From assembly GCA_903930485.1 (NCBI GenBank), contig CAIYYO010000281.1:1-13696 (forward strand): a DNA stretch of 13,696 nt, given 5' to 3'. The notes under the pieces were generated by a model that was not told the DNA's origin, did not search any database, and worked only from the letters and a program-made list of their open reading frames with translations. This DNA comes from Methanobacteriota archaeon. GTDB lineage: Archaea > Altiarchaeota > Altiarchaeia > IMC4 > QMZM01. A program made the translations under genes and the position numbers. This document shows positions 1 to 6,547 of the stretch, one piece after another. The first letter of the stretch is position 1. Each line of letters opens with the position of its first letter.

Positions 1-410
1 CGGTATTTTCCGTAGAATTTTCCCACCAGGGTTGCAAACGCATCTCCTCCGGCGAGGACGGCTATCACGGCGCATGCCAAGAGAGGTCTTCCTGTTGCTG
101 CGTCGATGGGCAGTAGCACGATCGGCGGGATTATGCCGATGCCGAAGAATATGGCTCCTTTGTAGGGGAATTCTTTTTTGTCTCTTTCCCTTTCGAAGTG
201 GTAGAGGAGGTGTCGTGAAATGATGTGGTCTACGGGCAGGCAGGGGGTCATCCACATCACCAGGACAGATATTATGAGCGGCACAAGCAGCAGGTTCCCG
301 TATGTGGGGTACAGAAGATATAGGATATATGCTATCGCTGTTCCGAGCAGGAAATGGAACATCTTGCGTTTGAGTTCGAATATGAACTCGGCCTGTCTGT
401 CAGGGTGCAT
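1..410 (-). CDS. Polyprenol/dolichol kinase-family membrane protein, 3' end cut by window edge
   Basis: The minus-strand frame starting at ATG 410 stays open for 136 codons to the left edge, so the C-terminus is missing. The family (SEC59/dolichol kinase, phytol kinase, CDP-archaeol-synthase-like fold) phosphorylates or cytidylates isoprenoid lipids in the membrane. Two family hallmarks are visible: an N-terminal ELKRKxxH motif at residues 12-19 and a GGDAFATLVGKFYGK motif at 121-135, whose Asp123 matches the conserved GD of the nucleotide-binding loop. A 'FPYKGAIFFGIG' segment at 81-92 also matches the family's PxKGA pattern. Hydrophobic stretches lie at about 20-36, 40-57, 86-101 and 111-122. 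The ATG lies one base after the TAA of the upstream thioredoxin-like gene (TAACATG), so the two are probably translationally coupled. A role in making phosphorylated lipid carrier for the neighbouring glycosyltransferases is inferred. Family assignment is fairly firm; the exact substrate (dolichol or another isoprenoid) is not determined. Confidence 0.8.
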   Translation of the reverse strand, partial: MHPDRQAEFIFELKRKMFHFLLGTAIAYILYLLYPTYGNLLLVPLIISVLVMWMTPCLPVDHIISRHLLYHFERERDKKEFPYKGAIFFGIGIIPPIVLLPIDAATGRPLLACAVIAVLAGGDAFATLVGKFYGKY

Positions 411-411
411 G

Positions 412-1101
412 TTAAGAGCATTCGGGCGGCGTATTCCTGTAAAGAGAGCATATTTCCTTTAGAAGCACGTCTTTGGATGTGAATCCCACATACTTTTTGT
501 CCTCCAGGACTATCGTGGGCGTCTCTGTGACGTTGTTGGTTTCTTTTAGGATGGAGATCATCGGCTCTTCGAAATCGGAGTCGAACGCGAATATCAGCAG
601 TTTGTCCCCGAAGATCTTCTTCATGTAATCGAGTATTTTGCCCTGGTTGGAGCAGGCGCTTCCACAGGCTTTTGAGTGAAAGTACAGGAGGGTCACGAGG
701 TCTTTGCCGCAGAGCTCTTTTGTCTTGCTGGAAAGAGTCCAGTAGTTTATCTGAGACAACACGTACTCTCTTTTCAGGGTTTTGAAGTCTTCGGCCCGTA
801 TGTTCCCTTTTTCGACGTAATTCTCAAGGCGTATCCTTGTGTCCTCTGTCTTATTCAGGTAGGTGTTGAGCGTCGTAGAGAAAGCAGAGCAGCTCTCATT
901 CCTTTGTGATGATGGCAGGTAGGAGAGGTAAAGGTATTGTGTCTGGAGGCTTTCGTAGTTCAATTTTTCCTCGTTGTACTTGCTCTCTAAATAACTCAGC
1001 CGCTCGCCTTCTATCACCACTCCGAGAAGCACTCCGAAGGAGAATATGAACAGCGTTATGATCCCGGCCGTGACGTAGAACCGCGTGTTAGGCTTCCTCA
1101 T
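412..1101 (-). CDS. Membrane-anchored thioredoxin-like protein with CxxxC motif
   Basis: This 229-residue protein has one N-terminal membrane anchor (about 10-31), a charged helical or coiled-coil stretch (about 33-58), and a C-terminal thioredoxin-like domain (about 134-220). The C-terminal part shows a beta strand LVTLLYFHS, then C146-G-S-A-C150, a helix, a second strand LLIFAFDSD, and a T194-P195-T segment at the place of the thioredoxin cis-proline. The spacing between the cysteines is three residues rather than the usual two, which makes standard disulfide chemistry uncertain. Four further cysteines (71, 131, 218, 228) and sequons at N68, N83 and N190 fit an extracytoplasmic location. 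It is probably a thiol oxidoreductase or a structural thioredoxin-fold protein. ATG 1101 is preceded by a good Shine-Dalgarno. The gene sits 66 bases after the GT39-like gene and one base before the lipid kinase gene. Fold assignment is moderate; the client is unknown. Confidence 0.7.
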   Translation of the reverse strand: MRKPNTRFYVTAGIITLFIFSFGVLLGVVIEGERLSYLESKYNEEKLNYESLQTQYLYLSYLPSSQRNESCSAFSTTLNTYLNKTEDTRIRLENYVEKGNIRAEDFKTLKREYVLSQINYWTLSSKTKELCGKDLVTLLYFHSKACGSACSNQGKILDYMKKIFGDKLLIFAFDSDFEEPMISILKETNNVTETPTIVLEDKKYVGFTSKDVLLKEICSLYRNTPPECS

Positions 1102-1106
1102 GGTAT

Positions 1107-1113
1107 CTCTCCT
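1107..1113 (-). promoter_or_regulatory. Shine-Dalgarno of the thioredoxin-like gene
   Basis: AGGAGAG on the minus strand ends five bases before ATG 1101. It is one of only two strong SD sites in the window and supports the annotated start. An upstream TATA-like GTATAATA (about 1130-1137) could give this gene its own promoter, but the predicted start point would fall inside the SD, so read-through from the upstream gene is equally possible. Confidence 0.65.
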
Positions 1114-1147
1114 ATTTTACGTACATATCTATTATACCCCTACAAGG

Positions 1148-1154
1148 AAAAAAA
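1148..1154 (-). terminator. Possible oligo-T terminator after the GT39-like gene
   Basis: A T7 run on the minus strand begins 14 bases after the TGA of the GT39-like gene, in a 66-base gap that otherwise contains only a TATA-like stretch and an SD. Archaeal RNA polymerase terminates at U-rich tracts, so partial termination is possible here. Only a negligible hairpin (GCCT-GA-AGGC) precedes it. Confidence 0.3.
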
Positions 1155-1167
1155 CCCGATCCTGCCT

Positions 1168-2562
1168 TCAGGCTTTGCCGGATTTGCCAGAGGGATCATA
1201 TTCGTATACCTCTATTAGATTTAACTCGGTAACTTTCCTGAAATCCTTGCTTCCATTCAGGATGGATGATGCCCACTGCCAGTTTTCTTTGTATACTATC
1301 AGGAGATCTTTTTCTTTCAGCGACTCCGAGTAGTAGGAAAACGGTCTTCCCAAGCCTTCGGGATTCAGCGTCTTTCTATTCGAGTAATATGCGTAAACGG
1401 GGTAGTTGTTGTTTGTATATACCGTTATGTCCTGAGGGTAATTGCTCCTTATGTATTCGGAGATCTTCATCTCGTCGGTTTTATCTTTGTTGATGAACGG
1501 TTCCTGGAGCCTGGTGAACGCCGGCGCCGCCGACTGAAAGTAGATCAGGCCGGCCACAAGAACTGCGAGAATCACAAGTTTCTTATTCTCCATGACATAC
1601 GCGATGCCTCGTGAGGAAAGCAGGGCAAGGGGGGCAACTATCGGAAGCAGGTATCTTGGCTCCTTGTGTGGGGTTATAGTTACTTGAAGGAAAACGAGCG
1701 CTGCCCACGACAGCAGCGCCGCTTCCGTCACTGTGCGGTTTTGACTTCTATCCTTCTGCATCGGTCCAAAAAAGAGTATCTGCAGGCCTATTCCGAAAAG
1801 TATTATATACGTCAGCATTCCAGGGATCTTGTCAAGGAAGTAAAGGGCCGGTTCATTCAAGTCCACGGCCCCATTACGGCTTGCCTCGATGAACGGCTCA
1901 AGAAAAAAGCCCTGTGTCATCTGGGCCCATACAAGATAAGGCAGGAAAACGATCCCGAAACCGCATAAGTGCTCAAGCACTTTCTTGGGCTTGCCCTGTT
2001 TTGCCGCAAGATAGGTGTAACTTAGAAAGACAGGGATGAGTATCAAAGAAGTGAACCTTGTGAGAACAGCGAGGGCAAGGAAGGCGCCCGACGAAATACT
2101 GGCCATCCTTTTCTCGTTGTTGAGCAGCAGATAGAATGCGAACACGGATAAGCCGATCGAAAGCACATCCGTCATCACGTAGTGGGCATTTTGGGCTATC
2201 GCCGGATTGAAGGCCGTTATCAGCATTGCGACTATGCCTGTTTTGGCGTCATAAATCTCTTTCCCTACGAGGTAGACCGATAACGGGAGGAGCAGGGCCA
2301 AGAAAGAAACCACAATCCCCGGATTGTATGGGTTGTCGCTTAGGCACGAAGAGAGCGCGAGAATTATCGGGAGAACAGGAGGCCTATAGGCTAGTTCATC
2401 GTAGGCGGACTTTGCGTGCAGCAGGTTTTTCGCATTCAGCAGGTATACCGTTTCATCCCACCAGTAGGTTGTCCGGATGGGCCACATATAAGCAACTAAG
2501 GCAATTGCCAGGATAAACGTCAAAAGAACGAGCCTCAGCGTTCTTTTTCCACCCACTACCAT
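1168..2562 (-). CDS. GT39/PMT-like (ArnT-type) membrane glycosyltransferase
   Basis: This is a GT-C fold integral membrane enzyme, 464 residues from the chosen start. Such enzymes transfer a sugar from a lipid-linked donor to a protein or lipid on the outer membrane face. Visible hallmarks are W34-W-D36-E37 in the first external loop (catalytic acidic pair), the 'YVMTD' motif with D132 in the second conserved loop, and HKEPRYLLP at 299-307 followed by a hydrophobic helix, all typical of the PMT_2 group. About ten to eleven membrane helices occupy residues 8-345. A soluble tail (about 350-464) follows. The frame is open upstream to an ATG at 2607, overlapping the preceding gene by 52 bases. 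I prefer ATG 2562, which overlaps that gene's TAG as ATGGTAG and leads directly into the first helix. Its donor is plausibly the phosphorylated polyprenol made by the kinase in the same cluster (inference). Sugar and acceptor are unknown. Confidence 0.85.
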   Translation of the reverse strand: MVVGGKRTLRLVLLTFILAIALVAYMWPIRTTYWWDETVYLLNAKNLLHAKSAYDELAYRPPVLPIILALSSCLSDNPYNPGIVVSFLALLLPLSVYLVGKEIYDAKTGIVAMLITAFNPAIAQNAHYVMTDVLSIGLSVFAFYLLLNNEKRMASISSGAFLALAVLTRFTSLILIPVFLSYTYLAAKQGKPKKVLEHLCGFGIVFLPYLVWAQMTQGFFLEPFIEASRNGAVDLNEPALYFLDKIPGMLTYIILFGIGLQILFFGPMQKDRSQNRTVTEAALLSWAALVFLQVTITPHKEPRYLLPIVAPLALLSSRGIAYVMENKKLVILAVLVAGLIYFQSAAPAFTRLQEPFINKDKTDEMKISEYIRSNYPQDITVYTNNNYPVYAYYSNRKTLNPEGLGRPFSYYSESLKEKDLLIVYKENWQWASSILNGSKDFRKVTELNLIEVYEYDPSGKSGKA

Positions 2563-3791
2563 CTTCTTTTCGTTCCCGAGGCGAGCTCGAGGATCACCCC
2601 CATCCATATGCAGCCCAGGAATATGAAGTAGAAGAACATAAAGACCAGGACCGCTGGGAGGCCGTATTTCATTATCCTTTCTTTGGAGAATCTATGGCTT
2701 AGTACCAGGGTGAGGGTTCCAAGTATCAGCACGAAGAGGGCGACGAAGACCTTGGTGTAGTCCAGGTCGAGGAATATGAAATCGAAGTGGAGGTTTCTCA
2801 AATATACTGGCAGGTCGAAGCCTATGAGCATCAGTCCATTCACCTCGTCTATTATAGGGTTCAGGAGGTAGTACCAGAAAAGCACGGTAGATATTACTAG
2901 TACGATGGCGCTTAGCATGTGCAGGGGCATGAGTATCCCGAAGTCTCCGTACTGGGTGTTGAAGAATAGCTTCTTGTATTTTATGCTGTTATGTATCAGC
3001 CCGTAATACCACCTTCTTCTTTGTTTGTAAAGCGTTTTAAGGTCTTCGGGCGCCTTTGTGTAGACATCCGCGTCTATCGCGTTCTTGATCTTGTAATCGT
3101 TCTGCTGAAGCTTCAGGGCTATCTCCATGTCCTCCGTGATGTTCTTCTCATCGAAGCCTCCGAGCGACATTAACACGTCCCGGCGGAAGAGCGTGAAAGG
3201 TCCCGGTGTGACGTAGATGCTGTCTATCAGGGACATCAGCTTTCTGAGGAATACTGCGAATATGTATTCGTACCATTGCAGCTTCTGTATGAGGTTGGCC
3301 GGCTTGTAAACTTTTAGGGCAGGGGTGACGGCGACTACGCGCGGGTCCGAGAAATAGGGCATCATCCTTTTCAAGGCTTTCGGGTCCACGACGGAGTCGG
3401 CATCCAGGCATGCGACGATCTCGCCAGTAGCTTCCCGCAGGCCTATGTTGAGGGGTATGGCCTTGGTGCCGCTGTTCTTTTCCAGGTTTATCAGCTTTAT
3501 TCCCTCTATTTTTTCGCATATGGCCTTCGTGTTGTCTTTTGAGCCGTCGTTGACTACGATGATCTCCAGCAGGTCTTTTGGATAGTCGAGGTCCTTGAGC
3601 GACTTAATGCTTTCTGCGACTATTTCTTCCTCGTTGTATGCCGGTACGACTACCGAAACCTTCGGCAGGTTTTCCGTCCCCTCGTCTGAATTTTTTATGA
3701 GGCGCATATTCGCGAGGAGCACCAGCAGCCAAAACACGGACAAGTACAGGGCGCACAGGTATACTATCCATGTGAATACGTCGAAGATCAT
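2556..3791 (-). CDS. Processive-type GT2 glycosyltransferase with membrane helices
   Basis: This 411-residue membrane-bound family 2 glycosyltransferase resembles the cellulose/hyaluronan synthase group. It would transfer sugar from a nucleotide-sugar on the cytoplasmic face. The order is an N-terminal helix (about 8-29), the GT-A catalytic domain (about 44-270) and roughly three to four C-terminal helices (about 284-310, 345-365, 375-402). The full residue set is present: N81-D82-G-S, D130-A-D132 (metal binding), T219-E220-D221 (general base) and Q257-R-R-R-W261. The QxxRW motif is typical of processive or multi-transfer members but does not prove polymer synthesis. It is the first gene of the leftward cluster, and its TAG overlaps the start of the GT39-like gene, so the two are likely coupled. 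The ATG at 3791 has a weak AAGGA five bases upstream. Product and sugar cannot be read from sequence. Confidence 0.9.
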   Translation of the reverse strand: MIFDVFTWIVYLCALYLSVFWLLVLLANMRLIKNSDEGTENLPKVSVVVPAYNEEEIVAESIKSLKDLDYPKDLLEIIVVNDGSKDNTKAICEKIEGIKLINLEKNSGTKAIPLNIGLREATGEIVACLDADSVVDPKALKRMMPYFSDPRVVAVTPALKVYKPANLIQKLQWYEYIFAVFLRKLMSLIDSIYVTPGPFTLFRRDVLMSLGGFDEKNITEDMEIALKLQQNDYKIKNAIDADVYTKAPEDLKTLYKQRRRWYYGLIHNSIKYKKLFFNTQYGDFGILMPLHMLSAIVLVISTVLFWYYLLNPIIDEVNGLMLIGFDLPVYLRNLHFDFIFLDLDYTKVFVALFVLILGTLTLVLSHRFSKERIMKYGLPAVLVFMFFYFIFLGCIWMGVILELASGTKRRW

Positions 3792-3905
3792 TGTTTTCCT
3801 TTTTTTTGTTATAATCTTTTGTTATAATCTGGATGTATTAATTATACGGCGCTGGGTACGATAAATACGTTCGCTGCATTAATTTCGGCCAAAAAACCTT
3901 TCACA
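3792..3905. promoter_or_regulatory. Divergent promoter region between two GT2 genes
   Basis: This 114-base gap separates head-to-head glycosyltransferase genes. Leftward candidates are two TTATAAC elements lying in a perfect 13-base tandem repeat (3805-3830). Rightward candidates are ATAAATAC at about 3861-3868, placed to give a leader of about 16 bases, and TTAATTATAC further upstream. The rightward gene has no Shine-Dalgarno, consistent with a short-leader or leaderless transcript. Exact start points are inferred from the usual archaeal TATA-to-start distance of about 25 bases. Confidence 0.5.
3805..3830. repeat. Perfect 13-bp tandem duplication containing two TATA-like boxes
   Basis: TTTGTTATAATCT occurs twice without a break (3805-3817 and 3818-3830). 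On the minus strand each copy carries AGATTATAAC, so the leftward GT2 gene has two TATA-like boxes 13 bases apart. It may be slippage, a duplicated promoter, or a double operator. Confidence 0.8.
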
Positions 3906-5177
3906 ATGTTCGAGCTAATCCTTTCCTTGCTTTTTTTGATGACTATTTTGCTGGATATCTCCTGGCTGGTCCTCTATTTCATGCCGTCTAAGGGAAGGGC
4001 GGCCCTCAAGGATTATCCGTCCCTGTCTATCATATTGCCCGCGCATAACGAGGCGGATGTCATAGAGGCTTCGATTTTACACGGCATAGGTTCGACTTAT
4101 CCGGGCGTAAAGGAGGTCATTGTCGTGAACGACGGCTCTACCGACCGTACGCGCGAGGTCGTGGAACGCGTCATGTCTTCGGATTCCCGAGTCCGGCTGA
4201 TAAACGTCGAGCACTCCGGGAAAGCCAAAGCCATCAACACGGCGTTTTCCAACGCATCCGGCGAAATCGTTGTCGTTGTGGACGCCGACTCCAAGCTTGA
4301 GCCCGACGCCCTTATGAAGCTTGTGGCGCCTTTCTCCGACGAGCGGGTGGGGGCGGTGTCGGGAGTGATACGCGTCAGCATGAACGGCAACCCGTTGACA
4401 TGGTTTCAGGATGTGGAGTATATGATGTCGTCGACCTGGAGGCATCTTGTCAACAAGCTGAATGCGACTTATCTGCTTCCGGGCTTCACGGCTTTTCGCA
4501 GGAAGGCTCTTGAAGAGATAGGTGGTTTTTGCCGGGACACCCTTTGCGAGGATTTCGAGATCGGCCTGCGCATGAAGAAAGCCGGGTACCGGATGGTGAT
4601 GGCTGATGCGGTGATGTATACGCACCCGCCCCAGGACCTTCGTTCCCTAATCAGGCAGAGGCTGAGGTGGAGCCGGGGCACCTTGCAGGTCTTTCGCAAG
4701 CATTCCGACGTCGCTTTCAACAGGAAATACGGCGCCGTCGGATTATACGGCCTGCCGACCCAGATGTACTGGTTCTTCTCAGGCGCGATATCTCTTCCCA
4801 TTACCTTGTATCAGATAACTAACGGGTACCTGTCCTATTTTGTCAAATACAACGACCTGTTTTCTTTCAATGTCTTCAAGTATTTTTTCGGCTGGATGTC
4901 CGTCTACGGGATGATGGAATATGCGTTCAACAGCTTTACAGGGGTTTATCCGATGGATGCGATTTTCATTCTCTGTTTCCTGTCCTTCATCATCGGGATG
5001 GCGTATACGATTCTTTCACTGGCAAAGTTTCCGGGCGTAAACTGGAGGCATTTTTTGGCGATAGCGTTCTATTTTCCGTATTCTCTACTCTGCCTGACGT
5101 TCTTTCTGCTGCCCCTGTTCTATGAGCTTTATCCCTGGCGCAAGAAGGATTCCGCCGTCAACATCTGGAATAAATAA
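3906..5177 (+). CDS. Second processive-type GT2 glycosyltransferase
   Basis: This 423-residue family 2 glycosyltransferase has the same architecture as the leftward one: an N-terminal helix (about 3-25), a GT-A domain (about 38-265), and four or so C-terminal helices (about 272-297, 320-345, 351-372, 383-413). Catalytic residues are intact: N75-D76-G-S, D126-A-D128, C214-E215-D216 and Q251-R-L-R-W255. It differs throughout from its neighbour (for example CEDFEIG against TEDMEIA, QRLRW against QRRRW), so the pair is an old divergence, not a recent duplication. It is expected to use a nucleotide-sugar at the cytoplasmic face and possibly to pass a growing chain through the membrane. It starts at ATG 3906 without an SD. 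It is followed 41 bases later by SRP54, which has its own TATA-like box, so functional linkage to SRP54 is not implied. The sugar is unknown. Confidence 0.9.
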   Translation: MFELILSLLFLMTILLDISWLVLYFMPSKGRAALKDYPSLSIILPAHNEADVIEASILHGIGSTYPGVKEVIVVNDGSTDRTREVVERVMSSDSRVRLINVEHSGKAKAINTAFSNASGEIVVVVDADSKLEPDALMKLVAPFSDERVGAVSGVIRVSMNGNPLTWFQDVEYMMSSTWRHLVNKLNATYLLPGFTAFRRKALEEIGGFCRDTLCEDFEIGLRMKKAGYRMVMADAVMYTHPPQDLRSLIRQRLRWSRGTLQVFRKHSDVAFNRKYGAVGLYGLPTQMYWFFSGAISLPITLYQITNGYLSYFVKYNDLFSFNVFKYFFGWMSVYGMMEYAFNSFTGVYPMDAIFILCFLSFIIGMAYTILSLAKFPGVNWRHFLAIAFYFPYSLLCLTFFLLPLFYELYPWRKKDSAVNIWNK

Positions 5178-5183
5178 AATATC
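5171..5183 (+). promoter_or_regulatory. Candidate TATA box for SRP54
   Basis: An A/T stretch (TAAATAAAATATC) overlaps the TAA of the preceding GT2 gene. Its centre lies about 40 bases before ATG 5219, placing a transcript start near 5204 with a leader of about 15 bases. No Shine-Dalgarno is present. This also argues against the upstream in-frame TTG at 5204 as the start. Confidence 0.4.
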
Positions 5184-5218
5184 AATCTCTGTGACCTAGT
5201 ATATTGTATTCTCATACC

Positions 5219-6538
5219 ATGGCTTTCGACAAACTCGGCACAGGCCTGCAGACGGCGATCACGAACCTTCGTAAGGCGGTCGTAGTAGACAAGAAGACGG
5301 TCAAGGAATACATCAAGGAGATACAGAAGGTCCTTCTGGCGTCGGACGTCAACGTCAAACTGGTCTTCGAGCTCTCGAAGCGGATAGAGGAGCGCGGTCT
5401 TCTTGAGAAGCCTCCCGGGATGCTGACGAAGAACGAGAACCTGGTCAGAATAACTTACGAGGAACTCGTCAACCTACTCGGCAAGGGAGAGAAGATCGAC
5501 GCACGCGACGGCAACAAGATCCTTTTGGTAGGGACGCAGGGCTCTGGCAAGACAACGACTGCGGCCAAGCTCGCGAAATATTTCAAGAAGAAAGGCCTAA
5601 ACCCGAAGCTCATATGCGCCGACACCTTCAGGCCTGCGGCGTATGACCAGTTGCAGCAGCTTTCCGAAGAGATACAGGTCCCGTTCTACGGAGATCCTGG
5701 GAAAAAGGATGCTCTGGCCATAATTACGGAAGGCATCGCAAAATTCAAGGGCGAGGGATTGATCATAATTGATTCCGAGGGACGGCACAAGCTTGATACG
5801 GAATTGATGAAGGACATCAACCGCATCTATTCAGACATAAAGCCCGACAAGACTCTCCTAGTCCTGGACGGGACGATAGGGCAGGGTGCGGGCGAGCAGG
5901 CCGAGGCTTTCAGGAAATCCTGCAGCGTCGACGGAGTCATACTCACGAAGCTGGACGGCAGCGCGAAAGGCGGCGGCGCCCTGTCCGCCTGCTCGGAGAC
6001 CAAGAGCAAGGTGTTCTTCATCGGCGTCGGGGAACATATAGACGATCTCGAGGAATTCAATTCAGAAAGGTTCGTGTCAAGGCTTATCGGTTTCGGAGAC
6101 CTTCAGGGACTTTTGGAGAAGGCTAAGGAGGCCGAGTTCGACGAAGAATCCGCCAAACGCATGATGAGCGGCAAATTCACCCTCGAAGACGTATACTCTC
6201 AGATAGATCAGATGAGGCAGCTTGGCCCGATGAAGAAGGTGATGGAGATGCTGCCTTTCGGCGCGAAAGTCCCGCCCGAGATGCTCAAACTCCAGGAAGA
6301 GAAGCTCAGGAAATTCAAGGTCGCCATGGACTCGATGACCGATGCCGAGATGCAGGAACCTGACCTGATAAAGCACGACCGCATCGAGAGGATCTCCAAA
6401 GGCGCGGGCGTCAGGCCTGAAGACGTCAAGGAACTGATTTCTTACTATAAGCGGATGAAGAAGATGATGAAGACAATGGGCAACGAAAGAAAGCTGCGCA
6501 GGATGATGGACAAATTCGGCCTCGATGCTCAGGCATAA
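5219..6538 (+). CDS. srp54: SRP54, signal recognition particle GTPase
   Basis: SRP54 binds signal peptides on nascent chains with SRP RNA and delivers ribosomes to the membrane receptor FtsY. From ATG 5219 it is 439 residues, normal for the family. An in-frame TTG five codons upstream is less likely. The N domain spans about 1-95 and the G domain about 96-295. G1 is GTQGSGKTTT (105-114), G2 is DTFRPAA (135-141), G4 is TKLDGSAKGGG (243-253) and G5 is VGE (270-272). The methionine-rich M domain (about 318-420) has the RNA-binding KHDRIERISKGAG segment (385-397) in place of the usual SRxxRIAxGSG. G3 reads D185-S-E-G-R-H rather than the usual DTAGR/DTSGR, keeping Asp, Gly and Arg. It faces the pilus operon tail-to-tail with seven bases between stops. 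Identity is certain; the effect of the G3 change is not. Confidence 0.97.
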   Translation: MAFDKLGTGLQTAITNLRKAVVVDKKTVKEYIKEIQKVLLASDVNVKLVFELSKRIEERGLLEKPPGMLTKNENLVRITYEELVNLLGKGEKIDARDGNKILLVGTQGSGKTTTAAKLAKYFKKKGLNPKLICADTFRPAAYDQLQQLSEEIQVPFYGDPGKKDALAIITEGIAKFKGEGLIIIDSEGRHKLDTELMKDINRIYSDIKPDKTLLVLDGTIGQGAGEQAEAFRKSCSVDGVILTKLDGSAKGGGALSACSETKSKVFFIGVGEHIDDLEEFNSERFVSRLIGFGDLQGLLEKAKEAEFDEESAKRMMSGKFTLEDVYSQIDQMRQLGPMKKVMEMLPFGAKVPPEMLKLQEEKLRKFKVAMDSMTDAEMQEPDLIKHDRIERISKGAGVRPEDVKELISYYKRMKKMMKTMGNERKLRRMMDKFGLDAQA

Positions 6539-6547
6539 TTTTTTTTT
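6539..6547 (+). terminator. Oligo-T terminator of SRP54
   Basis: A T9 run directly follows the SRP54 TAA, with no hairpin, as expected for archaeal termination at U-tracts. It overlaps the stop codon of the convergent TadC-like gene. The opposite strand has only A residues here, so the leftward operon lacks an equivalent signal and may transcribe into SRP54. Confidence 0.65.

Noticed and set aside
32..462. Two short plus-strand ORFs (32-223 and 220-462)
   Set aside because: They overlap the minus-strand lipid kinase-like frame, which has family motifs at both ends. The short ORFs have none.
2563..2607. Longer N-terminus for the GT39-like enzyme from ATG 2607
   Set aside because: The 15 extra residues overlap the coding end of the upstream GT2 gene by 52 bases and add a charged stretch unlike the family. 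ATG 2562 couples to the upstream stop and leads straight into the first helix.
4077..4625. A 182-codon minus-strand ORF opposite the second GT2 gene
   Set aside because: It is His/Arg-rich with no domain, and lies opposite the catalytic core of a GT2 enzyme with every key residue present.
3906..5177. Recent duplication of the two GT2 genes
   Set aside because: Both share catalytic motifs and layout, but motif flanks, membrane segments and general sequence differ widely, so they are distant paralogues or independently acquired.
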